Made by a program: the position numbers and the translations under genes | Source of the DNA: Catellatospora citrea | Lineage (GTDB): Bacteria; Actinomycetota; Actinomycetes; Mycobacteriales; Micromonosporaceae | Reading direction: 5' to 3' | Assembly (NCBI RefSeq): GCF_003610235.1 | Contig: NZ_RAPR01000001.1 | Location: 3,720,001-3,784,000 of the forward strand | Length of the DNA: 64,000 nucleotides | Notes under the pieces: generated by a model | The model's database searches: none | What the model was told of the DNA's origin: nothing | Seen by the model: the letters and a program-made list of their open reading frames with translations, nothing else | In this document: piece after piece, positions 36,709-45,284 of the stretch | Numbering within the stretch: position 1 is the first letter of the stretch | Layout: each line of letters opens with the position of its first letter

Positions 36709-37229
36709 GATGCTGCTCCGATCCGCAGTGGGGATTCGTCGAGAGCCCAGGCAGCCGTGATCTCGCGCAGCCGGGCCAGGCCGCGCGAAGCGCTGGATTT
36801 CACCGTGCCCACCGAGCAGCCGAGCACCGCGGCGGCCTCGGCCTCGCTGAGCTGCTCCCAGTAGCGCAGCACCAGCACCGCCCGCTGCCGCCGCGGCAGC
36901 TGCGCCAGGGCCTGCACCAGCGCTTGGCGCAGGGCGAACCGGTCGGCGCCGTCCGGGTGGGCCGGCGGCTCGACCGTCGCGACGACCTCGCGGCGCCGCA
37001 GCCGTCGCCGCCAGCTGTCCACGGCCAGGTGGTACATGGTGCGGCGCAGGTAACCCTCGGGGTCGCCGTCGACCCGGCGCCAGGCCCGCATCAGGCGTTC
37101 CAGGGCTGCCTGGAGCAGGTCCTCCCCCGCGGCGCGCCCGCCGCTGAGCAGTGTCGCCGTGGCCAGCAGGGCCGGGCCGCGCTCCGCGACCAGGTCCGCC
37201 AGTCCGGCGTACGCGTCTGGTGACCGCAC
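36705..37229 (-). CDS. SigE-family ECF RNA polymerase sigma factor
   Basis: The protein has 174 residues. Region 2 spans LADLVAERGPALLATATLLSG to DLLQAALERLMRAWRRVDGDPEGYLRRTMYHLAVD. Region 4 has LPRRQRAVLVLRYWEQLSEAEAAAVLGCSVGTVKSSASRGLARL. It lacks additional domains. Partner regulation is probably by the membrane protein encoded directly downstream. GAGGAGAG lies five bases before GTG 37229; longer in-frame starts lack a ribosome-binding site. Confidence 0.88.
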   Translation of the reverse strand: MRSPDAYAGLADLVAERGPALLATATLLSGGRAAGEDLLQAALERLMRAWRRVDGDPEGYLRRTMYHLAVDSWRRRLRRREVVATVEPPAHPDGADRFALRQALVQALAQLPRRQRAVLVLRYWEQLSEAEAAAVLGCSVGTVKSSASRGLARLREITAAWALDESPLRIGAAS

Positions 37230-37300
37230 AGGCTCTCCTCTCGTCGCCCACCAAGGACGACGCGGCCCACCTGAAGGTTGACTCCCCGCACAAAGAAAGA

Positions 37301-37328
37301 AGCTCCGCCCGTGGCACCGGGCGGAGCT
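37301..37328 (-). terminator. regX3 terminator with T-rich tail
   Basis: A perfect 11-bp stem (37301-37311/37318-37328, six-base loop) is followed on the minus strand by CTTCTTTCTTTG. It ends transcription of the regX3-senX3 unit. Confidence 0.8.
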
Positions 37329-37351
37329 GCTCAGGGTCGGCGGATGCCGGT

Positions 37352-38035
37352 CTACGGCTCGAACTTGTAACCCAGGCCGCGGACGGTGACGAGGTAACGG
37401 GGCGTGGACGGCTCCGGCTCGATCTTCGAGCGCAGCCGCTTCACGTGCACGTCCAGGGTCTTGGTGTCGCCGACGTAGTCGGCGCCCCACACCCGGTCGA
37501 TCAGCTGGCCGCGGGTCAGCACCCGGCCCGCGTTGCGAAGCAGCAGCTCCAGCAGCTCGAACTCCTTGAGCGGCAGCTGCACCGGCGCGCCGTCGACGGT
37601 GACCACGTGCCGCTCCACATCCATGCGCACCGGCCCGGCGGCCAGCGTGCCGCCCGCCACCTCGACCACGTCGGTCGTCTGCCGGCGCAGCACCGCCCGG
37701 ATCCGGGCGACCAGCTCGCGCGGGGAGTACGGCTTGGTCACGTAGTCGTCGGCCCCGATCTCCAGGCCGACCACCTTGTCGATCTCACTGTCCCGCGCGG
37801 TGACCATGATGATCGGCACGTGCGAGCGCTGGCGCAGCTGGCGGCACACCTCGGTGCCGGACATCTCCGGCAGCATGAGGTCCAGCAGCACGATGTCCGC
37901 GCCGGTGCGGTCGAACTCGGTGAGCGCGGCGGTGCCGGTGGCCGCGACGGACACCTCGAAACCTTCCTTGCGCAGCATGTACGACAGCGCGTCCGAGAAC
38001 GACTCCTCGTCCTCGACGACCAGTACGCGGGACAT
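37352..38035 (-). CDS. regX3: OmpR-family response regulator RegX3/PhoP
   Basis: The protein has 227 residues. The receiver domain has acidic pocket VVEDEES, phospho-acceptor Asp52 (LLDLMLPEMSG) and Lys in DDYVTKPYS. The C-terminal winged helix has PLKEFELLELLLRNAGRVLTRGQL and TKTLDVHVKRLRSKIE. It closely matches the regulator of phosphate starvation (RegX3 in mycobacteria, PhoP in Streptomyces). The sensor kinase gene follows 25 bases upstream on the same strand and phoU lies divergently. ATG 38035 has AGGTGG upstream. Confidence 0.93.
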   Translation of the reverse strand: MSRVLVVEDEESFSDALSYMLRKEGFEVSVAATGTAALTEFDRTGADIVLLDLMLPEMSGTEVCRQLRQRSHVPIIMVTARDSEIDKVVGLEIGADDYVTKPYSPRELVARIRAVLRRQTTDVVEVAGGTLAAGPVRMDVERHVVTVDGAPVQLPLKEFELLELLLRNAGRVLTRGQLIDRVWGADYVGDTKTLDVHVKRLRSKIEPEPSTPRYLVTVRGLGYKFEP

Positions 38036-38060
38036 CACGCCCACCTTTCGCAGTTGCCAG

Positions 38061-39506
38061 TCAGCCGGTCTGTGCCGGTCGTGCGGGGTTCGCAGCCGCC
38101 GCGGGGGTCGCGTCCTCGGCTGCGAGATTCACGGCGTCGGCCGCTTGGTTCAAGTCTGCCGGGGCGGAGCCGCCGGCCGGGTGCGACGGCTTCTCGGCAC
38201 CGGGAACCGGTGCCGCATCGATCTCAAAGGAGGCGGGTAGCGGAAGCATCGCCTCCGGGGGTCGGGCAGGTAACCGGAGGGTGAACGTCGAGCCTCCACC
38301 CAGGCGGCTGCGCACGTCGACCCGGCCCCCGTGGTTGGTCGCGATGTGCTTGACGATGGCCAGGCCGAGACCCGTGCCGCCGGTCGCGCGCGACCGCGCC
38401 TGGTCTGCCCGGTAGAAGCGCTCGAACACCCGGTCCAGGTCTCCCGGCCCGATGCCGATGCCCTGGTCCGACACGCTGATGTCGACCCGGTCGCCCTCCG
38501 CCAGCGCGCTGACCACGACCGCCGAGTGCTCGTGCGAGTACGCCACCGCGTTCTCGACCAGGTTGCCCAGCGCCGTGGCGAACTGGTTGTCGTTGCCGTA
38601 CACGGTCAGCCCGCGGGTGCCCACGACGACCAGCTCGATGTGCTTGGCGGCGGCGTTGGTGCGGGCGCGGTCCAGCGCCTCGGCCACCACCCCGTCCACC
38701 ATGACCGGCTCCGGGTCGGGCAGCCGCTCGGCGCCCTGCAGCCGGGACAGCTCCAGCAGCTCCGACACCAGCCGGCCGAGCCGTGTGCTCTCCCGCTGGA
38801 TGCGCTCGGCGAAGCGGCGGCTCGCCGCCACGTCCTCGGCCGCCTGGGCCGCCGCGGCCTCCGGGTCGGCCGGTTGCTCGTCCGGCGGCTCGGTGGCGTC
38901 CAGTAGCGCCTCGGCCAGCAGCTGCAGCGCGCCGATCGGGGTCTTCAGCTCATGGCTCACGTTCGCCACGAAGTCACGGCGCACCCGCTCCACCCGGTGC
39001 GCGTCGGTGACGTCGGCCGCCTCCACGCACACCAGGCCGCCGCCCACCGCCACCGCGCGCAGGTGCACGCCGAGCGGCTGCGACTCGGCCAGCTCGCGGC
39101 CGCGCGGCAGGTCCAGCTCGACCTCACGCGGCACGCCGGTGTGGCGCACCTGCCCGGCGAGCGTACGCAGGATCGGGTGCGCGGCGATCGCGCCCGGCAC
39201 GGCGCTGGCCCGCAGCATGCCCATGGCCCGTGCCGCCCGGTTGGCCAGCACGACCTGGTCAGAGCCGTCGAGCAGCACCACCCCCACCCGCAGCGCGTCC
39301 AGGCTCCTGCGGCCCAGCCCCGCCAGCGGGTCGCCGACCGGCGGCGCGCCCAGCCCCGAGGGGCCCAGCGTGTTCACGGCGTTCGTCGCGCGCCGGTGCA
39401 CCAGGTAGCGCGCCAGCAGCAGCCCCGCCGTCAGACCCAGCACGATGCCGACGGCGATGGCCAGCGTCAACGTGCCGCCGTCGAGGGGCGCTGCCAGTAC
39501 CTTCAC
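38061..39506 (-). CDS. senX3: phosphate-sensing histidine kinase SenX3/PhoR
   Basis: The protein has 481 residues. One membrane segment (residues ~12-34) is followed by a PAS-like domain (~65-170), a dimerisation/phosphoacceptor helix with His185 in FVANVSHELKTPIGALQ, and an ATPase domain (NLVENAVAYS, VSDQGIGIGPGDLDRVFERF, GTGLGLAIVKHIATNHGG). A Pro/Ala tail ends it. It should phosphorylate RegX3 under phosphate limitation. GTG 39506 is preferred because TACGAT lies six bases upstream. A TTG at 39533 would lie inside that promoter. Confidence 0.92.
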   Translation of the reverse strand: MKVLAAPLDGGTLTLAIAVGIVLGLTAGLLLARYLVHRRATNAVNTLGPSGLGAPPVGDPLAGLGRRSLDALRVGVVLLDGSDQVVLANRAARAMGMLRASAVPGAIAAHPILRTLAGQVRHTGVPREVELDLPRGRELAESQPLGVHLRAVAVGGGLVCVEAADVTDAHRVERVRRDFVANVSHELKTPIGALQLLAEALLDATEPPDEQPADPEAAAAQAAEDVAASRRFAERIQRESTRLGRLVSELLELSRLQGAERLPDPEPVMVDGVVAEALDRARTNAAAKHIELVVVGTRGLTVYGNDNQFATALGNLVENAVAYSHEHSAVVVSALAEGDRVDISVSDQGIGIGPGDLDRVFERFYRADQARSRATGGTGLGLAIVKHIATNHGGRVDVRSRLGGGSTFTLRLPARPPEAMLPLPASFEIDAAPVPGAEKPSHPAGGSAPADLNQAADAVNLAAEDATPAAAANPARPAQTG

Positions 39507-39512
39507 GTTGCG

Positions 39513-39518
39513 ATCGTA
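39513..39518 (-). promoter_or_regulatory. leaderless -10 element of senX3
   Basis: TACGAT on the minus strand, six bases (CGCAAC) before GTG 39506. Confidence 0.6.
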
Positions 39519-39592
39519 GGTCAGATCTTTCAACCAACGTTCTTGTACAAATCATCTGTAAACTAGCTAAATACGGCATTGGTTGCACAGTG

Positions 39593-39657
39593 TTCACCGT
39601 CGCGCCCATTCCCGTTCACCGGCGTTCACCTTCCGGCCTCGCGGGCACCCTACCGTG
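39593..39657 (+). promoter_or_regulatory. PHO boxes and -10 of phoU
   Basis: GTTCACC occurs at 39593, 39615 and 39625, spaced 22 and 10 bases. This matches the ~11-base direct repeats bound by PhoP in Streptomyces. TACCGT (39652-39657) lies 20 bases after the last box, so the boxes occupy the -35 position of phoU. The same boxes face senX3-regX3, suggesting control of both units. Confidence 0.8.
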
Positions 39658-39694
39658 AGGCAGACCCGACCCCCATCGTTACTGGAAGTGATCA

Positions 39695-40333
39695 ATGCGC
39701 GAGGAGTTCCGTGCCGACCTGCTCGAGGTCGGCCGCCTGCTGGTCTCCATGGCCGAGGCGGTCCGCACCGCGATGAGCGCGGCGACAACCGCCCTGCTCA
39801 GCGCCGACAAGGAGGGCGCCGAGCGCGTCATCGCCCGTGACGAGGAGATCAACGCCCTGTTCCGCGCGGTCGAGGAGAAGGTGCTCCGGCTGCTCGCCCA
39901 GCAGGCTCCCGTCGCCTCCGACCTGCGCATGGTGATCACGTCGCTGCACATCGGCACCGACCTGGAGCGCATGGGCGACCTGGCCGAGCACGTCGCCAAG
40001 TCCGCACTGCGCCGCCACCCGGCGGTCTGCGTGCCCACCGAGCTCACCGGGGTCTTCGGCCAGATGGCCAACATCGCGGACCGCATCGCCGGCAAGATCA
40101 CGCTGGTGCTCGCGTCCCGCGACATCGAACGCGCCGCCGAGCTGGAGCGCGACGACGACGCCATGGACGAGCTGGAGAAGGCGCTGTTCGAGAAGCTGCT
40201 CAACACCGAGTGGACCCACGGCGTCGAAGCCGCCGTCGACGCCGCCCTGCTGGCCCGCTTCTACGAGCGCTACGCCGACCACGCCGTCAACGCCGGCCGC
40301 CACGTCATCTACCTGGTAACCGGCGAAGCCTGA
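39695..40333 (+). CDS. phoU: phosphate signalling regulator PhoU
   Basis: The protein has 212 residues built from two PhoU three-helix repeats. The metal-binding E/DxxxD motifs are present (RDEEINALFRAVEEK, ERMGDLAEHVAKSA, ERDDDAMDELEKALF, ERYADHAVNAGRHV). PhoU links the phosphate transporter to the sensor kinase and keeps it inactive when phosphate is ample. GGAAG precedes ATG 39695. PHO boxes upstream predict induction at low phosphate. A strong T-tailed terminator follows. Confidence 0.95.
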   Translation: MREEFRADLLEVGRLLVSMAEAVRTAMSAATTALLSADKEGAERVIARDEEINALFRAVEEKVLRLLAQQAPVASDLRMVITSLHIGTDLERMGDLAEHVAKSALRRHPAVCVPTELTGVFGQMANIADRIAGKITLVLASRDIERAAELERDDDAMDELEKALFEKLLNTEWTHGVEAAVDAALLARFYERYADHAVNAGRHVIYLVTGEA

Positions 40334-40377
40334 CCGACCCGGGGTCACCGCGACCACCGGAGCCCCACTTGTCATAG

Positions 40378-40438
40378 ACGTCGGCCTATCCAGATGACTT
40401 CGATCGCAAGAAAGTCATCTGGATAGGCCGACGTTTTT
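40378..40438 (+). terminator. long perfect T-tailed terminator after phoU
   Basis: A perfect 23-bp stem (40378-40400/40412-40434, 11-base loop) is followed by TTTTT. It is unusually long and A+T-rich for this chromosome. Confidence 0.9.
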
Positions 40439-40462
40439 GCAAGGCGGGGCGTGGGACGGCGG

Positions 40463-40489
40463 GCGCCGCCCCGCTCGGCGGGGCGGCGC
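40463..40489 (-). terminator. terminator of the sugar ABC operon
   Basis: An 11-bp G+C stem (40463-40473/40479-40489, five-base loop) lies nine bases behind the last ABC permease gene. Confidence 0.7.
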
Positions 40490-40497
40490 GAGGGCCG

Positions 40498-41442
40498 TTA
40501 CTTGAGGGTCGCGCCGGTCAGGCCGCTTTGGACCTGGCGGTGGAAGATGAGGTAGACGGCGAGGATGGGCAGCATGGCCAGCGTCATACCGGCGAACAGC
40601 CGCGCGAAGTCCGTCTCGTACCGCGCGTTCGTGGCCAGTTCCAGCAGCCCCTGCGTCAGCAGCCGCTTGTCCTCATCCTTCATGATCACCGTGGGCAGGA
40701 TGAACTGGTTCCACTGCCCGATCACGTTGAAGATGCCGATCCCGATCAACCCGGGCTTCGCCATCGGCATCATCACCTGGAAGAACAACCGCACATGCCC
40801 CGCCCCGTCCACGGACGCCGCCTCCGCGATGCTCGACGGCAGCGTACGGAAGAACGCGTGCAGGAAGAACACCGTGAACGGCAGCGAGTAGGCGACGTAC
40901 ACCAGGATCAGCCCGAGGTGCGTGCTCAACCCGATGACCTCACCGAGCCCCAAAGCATTCGCCACGTTGTCCACGGTCAGGTACAGCGGCAGGATGCCCA
41001 GGTAGATCGGCATCGTCAGCCCGGCGACGAACATCCAGAACACGGCCCGGTTCCCCCGGAACGGATACCGCGCGAGCACGTACGCCGCCATCGACCCGAG
41101 CAGCATGGTCAGCCCGACGCCGCCGATGAGCACGAGCACGGTGTTGAAGAAGAACTCGCCGATGTGCCCCTTGGTCCAGGCGCGGCCGAAGGCTCCCCAG
41201 AGCCACTGGTCGGGCAGCCCCAGCGGGTCGTTGATGATCTCGGTGTCGGTCTTGAACGACTGGATGACGGCCCAGAGCAGCGGGATGGTGACCAGGGCGC
41301 CCCAGATGAACAGGAAGCCGTGCGAGAAGACGTTGAAGACGCGGCCGGTGTCGGCGGTCGTCTTCGGCGCGGACTTGGCGGGCGCCGGGGCCGGGGTGGG
41401 CTCGGGCGTCGCGGGCGCGTCGGTGGTCGCGAGGTGAGACAT
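40498..41442 (-). CDS. ngcG: carbohydrate ABC transporter permease (MalG/NgcG-like)
   Basis: The protein has 314 residues. A Pro/Ala-rich N-terminus (~40 residues) precedes six membrane segments. The EAA loop that contacts the ATPase is IAEAASVDGAGHVRLFFQVMMPMAKPGL. It pairs with the upstream permease gene (11-base gap). No ATPase gene is in the operon, so the transporter probably uses the shared MsiK-type ATPase, as known for the Ngc chitin-sugar system. Assignment to N-acetylglucosamine/chitobiose rests on the binding protein. Confidence 0.85.
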   Translation of the reverse strand: MSHLATTDAPATPEPTPAPAPAKSAPKTTADTGRVFNVFSHGFLFIWGALVTIPLLWAVIQSFKTDTEIINDPLGLPDQWLWGAFGRAWTKGHIGEFFFNTVLVLIGGVGLTMLLGSMAAYVLARYPFRGNRAVFWMFVAGLTMPIYLGILPLYLTVDNVANALGLGEVIGLSTHLGLILVYVAYSLPFTVFFLHAFFRTLPSSIAEAASVDGAGHVRLFFQVMMPMAKPGLIGIGIFNVIGQWNQFILPTVIMKDEDKRLLTQGLLELATNARYETDFARLFAGMTLAMLPILAVYLIFHRQVQSGLTGATLK

Positions 41443-41453
41443 GGTGTTGCCCC

Positions 41454-42443
41454 TCAGAACTCGAGCTTGTCGCGGCTGCGGGTGAGCCGCATCTGCGCGG
41501 CGGCGAAGAGCAGCGTCAGGATGGCGATGGAGACGCCCATGGCGCAGGCGAACGCGAAGGAGTCGAACCGGGAGGGCCGGAACGCGTTCGACATCATGTA
41601 GGAGCTCATCACCTGGCTGGCGTCGTTCGGTCCGCCGCCGCCGGGGCCGGGCGTCATGCCGACGACCAGGGCGTAGAAGTCGAGCGCGGCGATGCCGAGG
41701 TAGACCCAGGCGACGGAGACGTGCTCGCGCAGCAGCGGCAGGGTGACCCGGAAGAACGTCTGCACGCGGGTGGCGCCGTCGAGCGTCGCCGCCTCGAAGA
41801 TGTCCTTGGGGATGGACTGCATCGCGGCCGAGAAGAGGATGAGGTAGAAGCCGACGCCGCCCCAGATCGCGATGAGGATCAGGCAGACCAGGACGACGGG
41901 CGCCTCGAAGGTGAAGTCGCCGAGGTGGATCGGCGGGAAGACGGAGTCGGACTCGGCGAGGAACAGCAGCGGCTTGTCCTTCTCGACCAGGCCGAGCTTC
42001 ATCAGCAGCGAGTTGATCATGCCGCCGTCGTTGCTCTGGAACACCCGGCGCCAGATGACGGCGACGATGGCGATGGAGAGCACCTGCGGGAAGAAAAAGA
42101 TGAACTTGTACACCGACGAGCCGCGCACGCCGCGCACACCGGCCTTGTCACCGCGCCCGCCCACGTTGAGCATGAACGCGAAGAACAGTGCGAGCAGGAT
42201 GGTGACGACCGGGTAGACCGTCAGCACCACGACGTTGTGGCCGAGCGCCCGCAGGAACACGTCGTCCTGAAACAGCTCCACATAGTTGCCGAATCCGACG
42301 TACGCGTAGTCCGGGCTGAAGCCGGAGAAGTCGGTGACGGAGTAGTACGCCGTCTGCGCGTACGGGTAGAGGACGTACACCGCGTACAGCAGGATCGGGG
42401 CGAAGAGGAACCCAAAGATGAAGCGGGCTCTGCCGAACGACAT
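41454..42443 (-). CDS. ngcF: carbohydrate ABC transporter permease (MalF/NgcF-like)
   Basis: The protein has 329 residues with six or seven membrane segments and a charged loop. Its EAA motif is IFEAATLDGATRVQTFFRVTLPLLREHV. It forms the inner-membrane channel with the neighbouring permease. I chose ATG 42443, with AAAGGA upstream; a GTG 24 bases earlier has no Shine-Dalgarno. A strong hairpin separates it from the binding-protein gene, probably to lower permease expression relative to the binding protein. Confidence 0.85.
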   Translation of the reverse strand: MSFGRARFIFGFLFAPILLYAVYVLYPYAQTAYYSVTDFSGFSPDYAYVGFGNYVELFQDDVFLRALGHNVVVLTVYPVVTILLALFFAFMLNVGGRGDKAGVRGVRGSSVYKFIFFFPQVLSIAIVAVIWRRVFQSNDGGMINSLLMKLGLVEKDKPLLFLAESDSVFPPIHLGDFTFEAPVVLVCLILIAIWGGVGFYLILFSAAMQSIPKDIFEAATLDGATRVQTFFRVTLPLLREHVSVAWVYLGIAALDFYALVVGMTPGPGGGGPNDASQVMSSYMMSNAFRPSRFDSFAFACAMGVSIAILTLLFAAAQMRLTRSRDKLEF

Positions 42444-42478
42444 GGTCGGAAGTCCTTTGCTGGCCACAACGAGAGGGT

Positions 42479-42508
42479 CGGGCGGGGCCGGTGAACCGGC
42501 CCCGCCCG
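42479..42508 (-). terminator. intra-operon hairpin between ngcE and ngcF
   Basis: A perfect 14-bp stem (42479-42492/42495-42508) with a two-base nominal loop starts eight bases after the ngcE stop. It likely attenuates transcription or stabilises the upstream mRNA. Confidence 0.65.
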
Positions 42509-42515
42509 TGCGCGA

Positions 42516-43937
42516 TCAGGAAGCCTTCTGCTTCACGATCTTGTCGTCCTTCGCCACCTCGTCGGCGGCCTTCTGCACGGCGGCCTGGAACGCGGCCGGG
42601 GTGCTCTTGCCGGCGGCCAGGTCGGTCGCGGCCGCGAAGACCGCGTTCTGCAGCGGGACGTACCAGCCGGCGTAGCGCCAGTTGATGACCTCCGGAGCCG
42701 CGGCGGCGACCTTGGAGGCCGACGACAGGGCGCTGGAGATGGTGAGGCCGTCGGCCGCACCCTTCACCACGGGCAGCGACTTGGTGAGCTCGGCGAACTT
42801 GCGAGCCTGCTCCTTGCCCAGCATCATGCGCAGGAACTCCTGGCCACCGGCCGGGTTCTTGGCCTTGGTGGGGACGACGAAGCCCTCACCGGGAGCGGCG
42901 TGCACGGTGCCGTACTTGGCCTTGTCCGAGGAGGACAGGTCCCACGGCGGCGCGACGGCCAGCTTGACCGTCGCCGGCAGGGTCTTGGCCATCTCGCCCT
43001 CGAGCCAGGAACCGCACCAGATGAACAGCGCCTTGCCGTCGATGACGGCCTGCTGGGTGGTGGTGTGGTCCAGGCCGGACGCGCCCGCCTGGATCCAGCC
43101 CTTGCTGGCCATCTCGGCGATGCGCTCGGCGGCGACCTTGACCGCGTCCTGCTTCCACGCGTCGGGCTCGAGGTTGTCGATCTTGAGGATCGCCTCCTTG
43201 CCACCGACCTTGTAGATCCACTCCGTGATCACGTTGTGGATGTACCAGGGGTGGATGCCCTGGAAGGTGTAGGCGGCGATGCCCTTCTTCTTGGCGGCCT
43301 CGGCCAGGGTGGAGAACTCCTCCCAGGTCTTCGGGACGGTCCACCCCTCCTTCTGGAACAGCGCCTCGTCGTACCAGTGGCCGTAGATCGAGTAGGCGTA
43401 GTTCAGCGTGTACATCTTGCCGTTGAACGTGCCCTCCTCCACGACGCCGGCGACCAGGGTGTCGCGCACCTTGACCTTCGGGTCGTCGTAGCTCGGCGCG
43501 TCCAGCAGCGCGGTCAGGTCGACCAGCTGGCCGCCCTGCACGACCGGGCCCACCGGGATGGTCTCCGGCGACGAGTTGTTCAGCACGTCCGGCGGGTTGC
43601 CGCCGTAGAAGCGCGGCTGGTAGTCGGTGAGGATGGTCTTCGAGAACTTCAGGTCGACCTTGCTGCCCGGCCACTTCGCCTCGTAGGCCGCCACGTCGAA
43701 CTTGGCGTAGTCCTCGCCGAAGCCGCCGTTGAAGAACACCGTCTCCAGCGGCTGCTTGTCACCGACGCCGAACGGGTTGGCCTCGGTCTTCTCGCCGGTG
43801 GTGCCACCCTCGCCGTCCTCGCTGGCGCACGCGGCCAGGGCGCTGATGGCGGGGGCGGCGAGCAGACCGACGGCAGCGGCCCGGCGCAACACGGTGCGGC
43901 GGTTCAGCTCCGACGGGCTGTCGGGGGTTACGGTCAT
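42516..43937 (-). CDS. ngcE: sugar ABC transporter binding lipoprotein (NgcE-like)
   Basis: The protein has 473 residues. The twin-arginine-type start (LNRRTVLRRAAAVG) leads to a lipobox SALAAC with Cys37. The mature part is a family 1 solute-binding protein (VFFNGGFGEDYAKFDVAAYEAKW, FYGGNPPDVLNNSSPE, GKMYTLNYAYSIYGHWYDEALF). It matches the N-acetylglucosamine/diacetylchitobiose-binding group. Substrate assignment is by resemblance and not proven. GAGGAG precedes the ATG. An upstream small ORF ends on this ATG. Confidence 0.82.
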   Translation of the reverse strand: MTVTPDSPSELNRRTVLRRAAAVGLLAAPAISALAACASEDGEGGTTGEKTEANPFGVGDKQPLETVFFNGGFGEDYAKFDVAAYEAKWPGSKVDLKFSKTILTDYQPRFYGGNPPDVLNNSSPETIPVGPVVQGGQLVDLTALLDAPSYDDPKVKVRDTLVAGVVEEGTFNGKMYTLNYAYSIYGHWYDEALFQKEGWTVPKTWEEFSTLAEAAKKKGIAAYTFQGIHPWYIHNVITEWIYKVGGKEAILKIDNLEPDAWKQDAVKVAAERIAEMASKGWIQAGASGLDHTTTQQAVIDGKALFIWCGSWLEGEMAKTLPATVKLAVAPPWDLSSSDKAKYGTVHAAPGEGFVVPTKAKNPAGGQEFLRMMLGKEQARKFAELTKSLPVVKGAADGLTISSALSSASKVAAAAPEVINWRYAGWYVPLQNAVFAAATDLAAGKSTPAAFQAAVQKAADEVAKDDKIVKQKAS

Positions 43938-44158
43938 GACAATCTCCTCGTACGAGATATCGCGGCGCGTCGGGCCCATCCGGCGCGTCGCTGCACTTCG
44001 ATCTGGTGTTGCGCTTCCCCGGGGGTGCAGGGATTCGTCACGCCGCGGGGCGTGACCAGATGCCGCAGCGGTGCGTCGCTTGACGTCGCCGCGTCTACCG
44101 GCACAGATGCGCCGGAGTCGGTGGCACGGCCCGAAGCCGTGCGAGTGAGGGTGGACAT
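43934..44158 (-). CDS. possible 74-residue linker ORF between rpiR and ngcE
   Basis: An ATG at 44158 lies just behind GGGAGGTGG, and its stop TGA overlaps the ngcE ATG (ATGA). It fills the 224-base gap exactly. The peptide is basic and low in hydrophobics, with no recognised family. ngcE has its own Shine-Dalgarno, so this may be a leader ORF or chance in G+C-rich DNA. Confidence 0.35.
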   Translation of the reverse strand: MSTLTRTASGRATDSGASVPVDAATSSDAPLRHLVTPRGVTNPCTPGEAQHQIEVQRRAGWARRAAISRTRRLS

Positions 44159-44161
44159 CGC

Positions 44162-45064
44162 TCACACCACCTCCCGGAGGCGGTGGCCCGCGACCGCCTG
44201 GGCGGTGCGCTGGAAGGCCGCGTGCGCACGCTCGTGGGTGCGCTGCGCGACGGCGATGTACAGCAGGTCGAGCACGACCAGCTGCGGGTGGCGGGCCGAA
44301 AGCGAGTCCGGCCGGAACGTGGTGGCCTGCGTCGCCGTGGTCAGCACGACGTCGGCGACGTCGGCCAGCGGCGAGCGCGGGAAGCTGGTGAGCGCGACCG
44401 TGATCGCGCCGCGGCTGCCGGCCTCGGCGACCATCTCGATGGTCTCCCGGGTCTGGCCGGAGTGCGAGATGCCCAGCGCGACGTCACCGGCGCTGAGCAG
44501 CGCGGCGCTGGCCAGTCCGTTGTGCACGTCGGGCCAGGACCAGGCGGCGATCCCGATGCGGTGCAGGGAGAACTGCATCTCCGCGCCGACCAGGGCGGAG
44601 CCGGAGGCGCCGTAGATGTCGACGCGCTCGGCCGCGGCGATGGCGTCGGCGGCGCGCTCGACCTCGACCAGGTCGGTCATCGCGGCGGTGTCCTGCATGG
44701 CCCGGGTGTCGGCGGCCATGATCTGGCCGAGCACGCGCTCCAGCGGGTCGCCGGGCTCGATCTCGCGGCCGATGTCGACGAGCCAGCCCGCGGAGCGGGC
44801 CGCGCGGCCGGTCTCACCCGCGATCGCCAACCGCAGGTCGGCGTATCCCTCGAAGCCGACCGCCCGGCAGAACCGGGTGATGGTGGCGGGCGAGGTGTGC
44901 GAGCGCACGGCGAGTTCCACGATGGTCGCCCGCGCGGCGCCGGAGGGGTCGGTCAGCACCTGCTCGGCGACGCGCCGCAGGGCGCCCGTGAACTCCGGGA
45001 GCTTGGCACGCAAACGGGCGAGCACGCTGTCCGTGCCTGCCGTCGAGTACGCGCCTCGTTCCAC
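44162..45064 (-). CDS. RpiR/MurR-family transcriptional regulator
   Basis: The protein has 300 residues. The N-terminal HTH_6 domain has ATIVELAVRSHTSPATITRFCRAVGFEGYADLRLAI. The C-terminal SIS sugar-phosphate-binding domain has VDIYGASGSALVGAEMQF, LGISHSGQTRETIEMVAEA and GAITVALTSFPRSPLADVADVVL. It likely controls the adjacent sugar transporter and responds to a phospho-sugar. GTG 45064 has AGAGG nine bases upstream; a TTG nine bases earlier abuts that site and was rejected. Confidence 0.88.
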   Translation of the reverse strand: MERGAYSTAGTDSVLARLRAKLPEFTGALRRVAEQVLTDPSGAARATIVELAVRSHTSPATITRFCRAVGFEGYADLRLAIAGETGRAARSAGWLVDIGREIEPGDPLERVLGQIMAADTRAMQDTAAMTDLVEVERAADAIAAAERVDIYGASGSALVGAEMQFSLHRIGIAAWSWPDVHNGLASAALLSAGDVALGISHSGQTRETIEMVAEAGSRGAITVALTSFPRSPLADVADVVLTTATQATTFRPDSLSARHPQLVVLDLLYIAVAQRTHERAHAAFQRTAQAVAGHRLREVV

Positions 45065-45107
45065 GTTCGTCAACCTCTTTTAGGAAGGAGTGTTAACTGT
45101 ATGTGGA

Positions 45108-45139
45108 AAGAATTCTTACTTAATTTGGCGCTGTGTCAA
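45108..45139 (-). promoter_or_regulatory. promoter and palindromic operator of the rpiR-ngc operon
   Basis: On the minus strand TTGACA (45139-45134) and TAAGAA (45118-45113) form a promoter with a 15-base spacer. The palindrome AAGAATTCTT (45108-45117) overlaps the -10 and is a plausible RpiR operator. The surrounding 220-base gap is clearly A+T-rich and otherwise holds nothing I can identify. Confidence 0.55.
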
Positions 45140-45284
45140 CAGTCACGTCGGCCGTTTTCAAACCGTTACTTTGCGACATCCTTCGATGAGCTGAGGACCT
45201 CATCGGCCATTCGGTGGAGTCGATGTCACCCGGTTATCACAGCACAGCGGCTCATCCCAGTGATGCGCCGCGATCACTTGCGGA

